Source: G963422745 sp965214285 (lineage in GTDB: Bacteria > Actinomycetota > Acidimicrobiia > Acidimicrobiales > Aldehydirespiratoraceae). Taken from it: 64,000 bases of DNA. Below, one piece after another: positions 59,998-64,000 of this stretch (the stretch's first letter is position 1; each line of letters starts with the position of its first letter). Made by a program: the position numbers and the translations under genes. The stretch spans positions 806,001-870,000 of the forward strand of contig OZ243946.1 of NCBI GenBank assembly GCA_965214285.1, given 5' to 3'. A model generated the notes under the pieces. It worked only from the letters and a program-made list of their open reading frames with translations. It ran no database searches and was not told the origin of the DNA.

Positions 59998-61779
59998 ATG
60001 ACGACCGACCCGGCCGGCGCCGTGGAGATCATCGTGAACGGTGCCGTCGTGGCCGTCGACGATCCCTCGGCCACGCTGCTCGACGTGCTGCGGGGCCAGG
60101 GCCTGCACTCGGTGAAGGACGGCTGCTCGCCGCAGGGCCAGTGCGGCTGCTGCACCGTGCTGGTGGACGGCAAGCCGCGGGTGTCGTGCGTGACCCCAGT
60201 GCGGCGAGTCCGCTCCCGCGAGATCACCACGGTCGAGGGCCTGCCAGAGGAGGTGGCCGTGGCCTGGGGCGACGCCTTCGCGGCCGCCGGGGCGAGCCAG
60301 TGCGGGTTCTGCACCCCCGGCATCATCTGCCGTTTCGCCGGCCTGCAGGGCGCACACGATGCCTCCGGGGCGACCGAGCGCCCAGATCGCAGAGCCGCGG
60401 CGGAGGCTTTGCTCGCCCATCTGTGCCGCTGCACCGGCTGGCAGACGGTGCTCGACGCCTGGGAGTCGTTCGCAGACGCAACCGGCACCCCCGCAGACCC
60501 CGCCGGCACCCCCGCAGACGCCGCCAGCCCGGTTGCCGACCCCGCCGGCTCGGTCAGAGACGCCGCCGGTTCGGTCGGAGACGCCGCCGCCCCGGTCGGA
60601 GACGCCGCCGGCCCGGTCGGTGACGGCAAGGGCCGGGCCACGACGCCTGACGGCAGGGCTGCCGCGTCCCCGGTCGCGGGCCTCCGTGCGCCTGATCCCG
60701 AAGCCTCGCAGCGTCGTGCGGCCATCGAGGGCGGCACCGCCCAGCAGACAGGCCCTCACGTGGCGCTCGGCGGCGGCGGGTTCGCGGACGACACCGCGCC
60801 GCCCCATGCCTTGGTGGCGGTGCTCGCCGCCGACGACTGGGTGGTGGCCGAGACCCGAGCCGAGGCGCTGCGCCTGGCCGGCAAGGTGCAGGGCCGGCGC
60901 ACAACCGCCGCCTTCGAGCCGCCGATCGAGCTGCCCGACGGCGACTGGCAGGCCAGCCTGCGCACATCCTGGACGGAGCCCGGCTACCTGGAGACCGACG
61001 CCTCCTGGTGCGAGCCGGGCGGCGAGCCTGCCGGGCCGCTGGCCAACGGCGGAGCCTTCGGTGCCAAGACGGCCTCGCCTGTGGCCGCCGCAGCCCGCCG
61101 GCTGGCCGATGAGCACGGCCGGGCGGTGCGGGTGCTCTACACGCGGGAGGACTCGGTGCGCCACGGCCCCAAGCGCCCGCCGATGGCCGCGGGCCTGCGA
61201 GCCGACGGCAGCGGCGTGGTCCGAGTCGCCCGCACGCCAGGCATCGCCGAGATCGTCAGAGCCGCAGCGCCGGGCGCGGAAGTGCAGGAGGTCGACGTCG
61301 CCGGCCCGCCGACCTCGGCGGCGATCCGCTGCGCGGGCCGCCTGGAGATGGAGGCGCTGGCCGCCGCGCTGCGAGGCGCCGTCGGCTGGATCACGTTTCC
61401 CGGCGCAGGCTCGGCGACCGCTGCGCTCGCAGACGACGGCTCGATCGACGTGCGAGTGCGCTGCGGCGACCCCCTCGACGAGACGGTGCTGCGCTCCTAC
61501 TGCATCGGGGCGGCCCACATGGGGCTCAGCCTGGTGACAGCCGAGTCGCTGGCCGTCGACCCAGCAGGCGAGGTACACGACCTCACGATCCGCTCCTTCG
61601 GGATCCTGCGTGCGGTCGACACCCCGCCGATCCGGGTGAGCATCGAGCCCGACGACGGGCCGCCTGTGAATGGCAGCGACGCCGTGTTCGCGGCGGTGGC
61701 TGCTGCCGTGTGGCTGGCGGGCGGCTGCGCTCCGGTCTGGCCCACCGGCCGAGGCAGCGACGACCTCCCTCGCGGATAG
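59998..61779 (+). CDS. Xanthine dehydrogenase/aldehyde oxidase-like fusion, [2Fe-2S] domain plus reduced molybdopterin domain
   Basis: A 593-residue protein. Residues 1-160 are a canonical small subunit: DGCSPQGQCGCCTVLVDG and QCGFCTPG with HLCRCTGW hold two [2Fe-2S] clusters. A low-complexity linker of repeated Val-Gly-Asp/Ala (DAAGSVGDAAAPVGDAAG) joins about 370 residues that carry pieces of the large subunit: ADDWVVAETRAEALRLAG, NGGAFGAKTASPVAAAARRL (in place of GGxFGGK), and RVLYTREDSVRHG. The molybdopterin-contacting core of the large subunit (about 760 residues in the family) is much shortened, so catalysis is doubtful or altered. ATG 59998 is the start. Confidence 0.82.
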   Translation: MTTDPAGAVEIIVNGAVVAVDDPSATLLDVLRGQGLHSVKDGCSPQGQCGCCTVLVDGKPRVSCVTPVRRVRSREITTVEGLPEEVAVAWGDAFAAAGASQCGFCTPGIICRFAGLQGAHDASGATERPDRRAAAEALLAHLCRCTGWQTVLDAWESFADATGTPADPAGTPADAASPVADPAGSVRDAAGSVGDAAAPVGDAAGPVGDGKGRATTPDGRAAASPVAGLRAPDPEASQRRAAIEGGTAQQTGPHVALGGGGFADDTAPPHALVAVLAADDWVVAETRAEALRLAGKVQGRRTTAAFEPPIELPDGDWQASLRTSWTEPGYLETDASWCEPGGEPAGPLANGGAFGAKTASPVAAAARRLADEHGRAVRVLYTREDSVRHGPKRPPMAAGLRADGSGVVRVARTPGIAEIVRAAAPGAEVQEVDVAGPPTSAAIRCAGRLEMEALAAALRGAVGWITFPGAGSATAALADDGSIDVRVRCGDPLDETVLRSYCIGAAHMGLSLVTAESLAVDPAGEVHDLTIRSFGILRAVDTPPIRVSIEPDDGPPVNGSDAVFAAVAAAVWLAGGCAPVWPTGRGSDDLPRG

Positions 61780-61887
61780 CGGCGCGTTCGCCGTGTTTCC
61801 CCGGCCCGGGCGGGCCGCAGGGTTGACGGCAGACGACGGCCCGCGTCACAAAGCGGCGAGGCGTGGGGCAGGGCTAGGATCGGGGCC

Positions 61888-62232
61888 GTGAGCAAGCCAG
61901 TCGGCCCCTACAGCCCGGTCGTGAGAGCCGGGGAGCTGCTGTTCACCGCTGGCCAGATCGGCATCGTCGACGGGGCGCTGGTCCCCGGCGGCCTGGCCGC
62001 TGAGGCGCACCAGGCCCTCAGCAATGTGCGCGACGTGCTGGCGACCGAAGGCGCAACGCTCGACGACGTGGTGAAGGTCACCGTCTTCCTGGCCGACATG
62101 GGCGACTACGCGGCCGTGAACGAGATCTACGCCGAGCACTTCGGCGACCACCGGCCGGCCCGCTCGGCGGTGGCGGTGGCCGGCCTGCCCCTGGGCGCCC
62201 TGGTGGAGATCGAGGCCATCGCCAAGCTCTGA
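61888..62232 (+). CDS. ridA: RidA-family enamine/imine deaminase
   Basis: A 114-residue protein of the YjgF/YER057c/UK114 family that hydrolyses reactive enamines released by PLP enzymes. The motifs GPYSPVVRAGELLFTAGQ, QALSNVRDVLATEGA, VVKVTVFLADMGDYAAVNE and RPARSAVAVAGLPLGALVEI are all typical, with the substrate-binding Arg in RSAVAV. GTG 61888 starts close to the family's usual N-terminus (SKPVGPYSP). Its stop is the first of three copies of a 34-bp repeat. Confidence 0.95.
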   Translation: MSKPVGPYSPVVRAGELLFTAGQIGIVDGALVPGGLAAEAHQALSNVRDVLATEGATLDDVVKVTVFLADMGDYAAVNEIYAEHFGDHRPARSAVAVAGLPLGALVEIEAIAKL

Positions 62233-62310
62233 CCCACGCCAGTGCCTGATCCCCGTCAGGCTCTGACCCACGCCAGTGCCTGATCCCCGTCAGGCTCTGA
62301 CCCACGCCAG
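62227..62310. repeat. 34-bp tandem repeat, three copies, starting at the ridA stop codon
   Basis: CTCTGACCCACGCCAGTGCC occurs at 62227 and 62261 and CTCTGACCCACGCCAGGGCC at 62295. The first contains the ridA TGA (62230-62232). GCCTGATCCCCGTCAGGC inside each unit forms a small hairpin. Confidence 0.95.
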
Positions 62311-62438
62311 GGCCTGAGCAGCGGTCGAGCAGAACCCGAGCACGACCACGGTGACGACGTGACGGCCAAGGCGATGACCTGAGCGACGTGCGCGACACTG
62401 AGCCGCGCTCGGGCTGGCCGAGATGGCATAATCGCGGC

Positions 62439-62630
62439 GTGGACGTGGGTGGCATCGTGATGATCGTGGTGCTGGTGATCGTGATGCCGGTCGCCGTGCT
62501 GTTGTCGATGACGGTGTTGGCGGGCCTGCTCGGCAGCCTGGTCGGGCGCAGCAGCGACGCAGACAACACGACCGACGACGGCGAGCCCAACGAGCACCTC
62601 GCGCTGTCTCAGGAGAACCCCTACAGCTAG
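62439..62630 (+). CDS. Tiny single-helix membrane protein, unknown function
   Basis: A 63-residue protein with GTG 62439: a hydrophobic helix or two (IVMIVVLVIVMPVAVLLSMT, VLAGLLGSLVG) then an acidic tail ending HLALSQENPYS. I know no family. The last 36 bases (its C-terminal codons and stop) are found again in diverged form at 63922-63957, beyond the ATPase gene. Confidence 0.6.
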   Translation: MDVGGIVMIVVLVIVMPVAVLLSMTVLAGLLGSLVGRSSDADNTTDDGEPNEHLALSQENPYS

Positions 62631-62676
62631 CCCCTTGACCGGCTCGGGCGTGGCCTGGAGCCGCCGGGCGCGCGAC

Positions 62677-63816
62677 TCAGTCGTCGAGGAAGACCGCCTC
62701 GGCGTATTCGGGCCGGCTTCGCAGCCAGGCCCGGGTTGCATGATGGGCGAAGTCGATTCGGCCTCTGCTGGATGCCTCGATGACCCCGGCCTTGATCAGC
62801 CGCCGGCGGTAGACGCCCGCGTACTTGACGGAGACCTCGAGGCGTTCTGCGATCTCGCGAATGTGAGAATCGCCTTCGCCGCGAGCCACGGCGATGAGGA
62901 ATCGACGATCGACCTCGGACAGGTCTCGCCATGTCGCAGCGAGAACGAGCTGGCCGAAGCGTTGCTCTGCCCGGGCGATCCCGGCGCTGACGTCCGATGC
63001 GGTTATCCCCGACTCCGGGTCGTCTGCGGCCTTCCAACTGTGGAAGCCCACGAGCTGCACCATGTAGGCATAGCCCGATGTCGCCGCCACGGCCACCTCG
63101 AGTGCCTCGGGGTCGATTGCGGCGCCGCGCTGTTCGATCGGTCCGAGGATCGCGGTTCGCGTCGCAGCGGGATCCAGCTGGTCGACATCGTACCGAGAAC
63201 ACCGTTGCAAGAACGTCGCTGCCGTGTCCGACAGCAGCGAGTCCTCGATGAGAGCCAGGGCTGCACCCGCAAACGCAACCGGTCGCTGCTCTCGTCGGGT
63301 CACGTGCTGGAGGACGCCTCCGAACTCGCGGATTTCGCTGAGATCGCCGCCGTGCATCTCGTCAAGGGTGATCATCACGCCTGCGCCTGTCTCGTTGAGA
63401 GCGTCGCCGAGGGCGGAAAGCACGGTGCGCAGGTGCTGAGCCTTCTCGGTCTCGGGGGTGAGCTCGAATTCCACGCCGAATCCGGCGGCGGTGATGCTCT
63501 TGACTCGTCGTTTCGGGTCGCCCTCCTCGATCTCGCTGAGGAGGGCGGTAGCTGCTCGGCCCAGGCGATCGAGCAGGCCGGTCGGCGTTGCGTTGTCCGA
63601 GAGGGTCAGCCATCCCCGGCCGCGGGCCAGATCCTCCACAGCATTCAGCATGACCGTCTTGCCTGCCCCGCGTATCCCGGTGAACAGGGTCGTGTACTCA
63701 GGATGGGTCGGGCCAGTGTCGAGAGCCTCTTCGATGTCCGCCAGCACGTCGTCGCGGCCGGCGAGGACCGGCGGGGTCGCCCCGAATGTGGGGGCGAAAG
63801 GATTGTTGCCGGCCAT
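62677..63816 (-). CDS. AAA/STAND-like ATPase with C-terminal winged helix
   Basis: A 379-residue P-loop ATPase. Walker A is FTGIRGAGKTVMLNAVED near residue 45, and VMITLDEMHGGDLSEIREFG gives Walker B near 150; PVAFAGAALALIEDS and DPAATRTAILGP match the sensor and lid segments of the archaeal-type/STAND ATPase group. The C-terminal REIAERLEVSVKYAGVYRRR is a winged helix. Such proteins act as regulators or in defence and mobile-element settings. ATG 63816 has AAAAGGAG just upstream. It is flanked by diverged direct copies of the small gene's 3' end and preceded by 18-bp repeats. Confidence 0.85.
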   Translation of the reverse strand: MAGNNPFAPTFGATPPVLAGRDDVLADIEEALDTGPTHPEYTTLFTGIRGAGKTVMLNAVEDLARGRGWLTLSDNATPTGLLDRLGRAATALLSEIEEGDPKRRVKSITAAGFGVEFELTPETEKAQHLRTVLSALGDALNETGAGVMITLDEMHGGDLSEIREFGGVLQHVTRREQRPVAFAGAALALIEDSLLSDTAATFLQRCSRYDVDQLDPAATRTAILGPIEQRGAAIDPEALEVAVAATSGYAYMVQLVGFHSWKAADDPESGITASDVSAGIARAEQRFGQLVLAATWRDLSEVDRRFLIAVARGEGDSHIREIAERLEVSVKYAGVYRRRLIKAGVIEASSRGRIDFAHHATRAWLRSRPEYAEAVFLDD

Positions 63817-63825
63817 GACTGCTCC

Positions 63826-63879
63826 TTTTGCGGGCTTTAGGATTTTTGCGGGCTTTAGGATTTTTGTCAGCTTTAGCCT
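63826..63879. repeat. Three 18-bp direct repeats in the ATPase promoter (iteron-like)
   Basis: TTTTGCGGGCTTTAGGAT occurs exactly at 63826 and 63844; a related TTTTGTCAGCTTTAGCCT is at 63862. They lie 10-63 bases upstream of the ATPase start codon, over its ribosome site and probable promoter. AT-rich for this genome. Likely operator for the winged-helix ATPase. Confidence 0.8.
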
Positions 63880-63921
63880 AACGCGCGCATCGGCGGGCCG
63901 GGGGCTCAGCTCCAGCGGCCC

Positions 63922-63957
63922 GCACCTTGCCCTGTCTCAGAACAACCCTTGCAGCTA
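63922..63957 (+). pseudogene. Diverged copy of the small membrane gene's 3' end
   Basis: CACCTTGCCCTGTCTCAGAA and the following bases encode HLALSQNNPCS and a TAG stop, matching the end of the 62439-62630 gene (HLALSQENPYS) at 30 of 36 bases. There is no start. The remaining bases to 64000 show nothing I can name. Confidence 0.7.
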
Positions 63958-64000
63958 GAGAGGCACCTCTGGCCAAGCGCCGCCCTCGCGGTCGAGCCAT

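Noticed and set aside
63958..64000. A gene entering from the right edge
   Set aside because: Too few bases; frames are open on both strands but nothing is recognisable.

Overview
The window is very GC-rich, with strong third-position G/C bias, many GTG starts and long antisense shadow frames. It carries actinobacterial hallmarks: a WhiB regulator, a pair of Get3/ArsA-like ATPases beside whiB, a DUF222-HNH endonuclease, DUF3556 and FxsA. I read it as the chromosome of an uncultured or little-studied actinobacterium, possibly Acidimicrobiia-like. That placement is inference; no rRNA, tRNA or ribosomal protein gene is visible.

Layout. 0-7 kb: a fused LivH-LivM-LivG transporter, LivF, a DUF3556 membrane protein and a phytoene-dehydrogenase-like flavoprotein. 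7-9.3 kb: a small ABC/membrane-protein operon on the minus strand. 9.4-29.7 kb: a catabolic region with an acyl-CoA synthetase, two SDR dehydrogenases, a formylglycine-type sulfatase, a reductive dehalogenase fused to its own flavin/[2Fe-2S] reductase, an arylsulfotransferase-like beta-propeller, a MarR regulator, a five-component peptide/opine-type ABC importer, an RNase Z/AtsA-like metallo-hydrolase, an AhpD-like protein whose gene reads through an in-frame TGA, a second CMD protein and an SdsA1-like alkylsulfatase. 30-40 kb: two tandem secreted proline-rich paralogs, an ECF sigma factor with a PASTA-containing membrane partner, parDE, a Fic enzyme, a receiver protein and a large secreted PASTA/fibronectin protein. 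40-48 kb: STAS, the ATPase pair, NfeD, WhiB, SelB and SelA. 48-64 kb: two orphan DNA methyltransferases, a NYN-domain membrane protein, FxsA, DUF222-HNH, Mrp, vapBC, an IscA/ErpA-type protein, a Tat lipoprotein with a redox motif, an unusual xanthine-dehydrogenase-like fusion, RidA, a tiny membrane protein and an AAA/STAND-like ATPase.

How it works together. The 9-30 kb region looks like a pathway for sulfated and halogenated, probably aromatic, organics: import, desulfation by two or three sulfatase types, NAD(P)H-driven dehalogenation, CoA activation and oxidation. Two operator-like motifs shared between its promoters suggest co-regulation. The AhpD-like gene has a CxxUxxxH active site across its TGA, and selA and selB lie in the same window, so selenocysteine insertion is well supported.

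A second theme is structural. Many genes have their last codons plus downstream DNA (or their first codons plus leader) tandemly repeated two to five times, and two genes sit between diverged direct copies of a neighbour's end. I have not seen this pattern described and it merits a genome-wide check.
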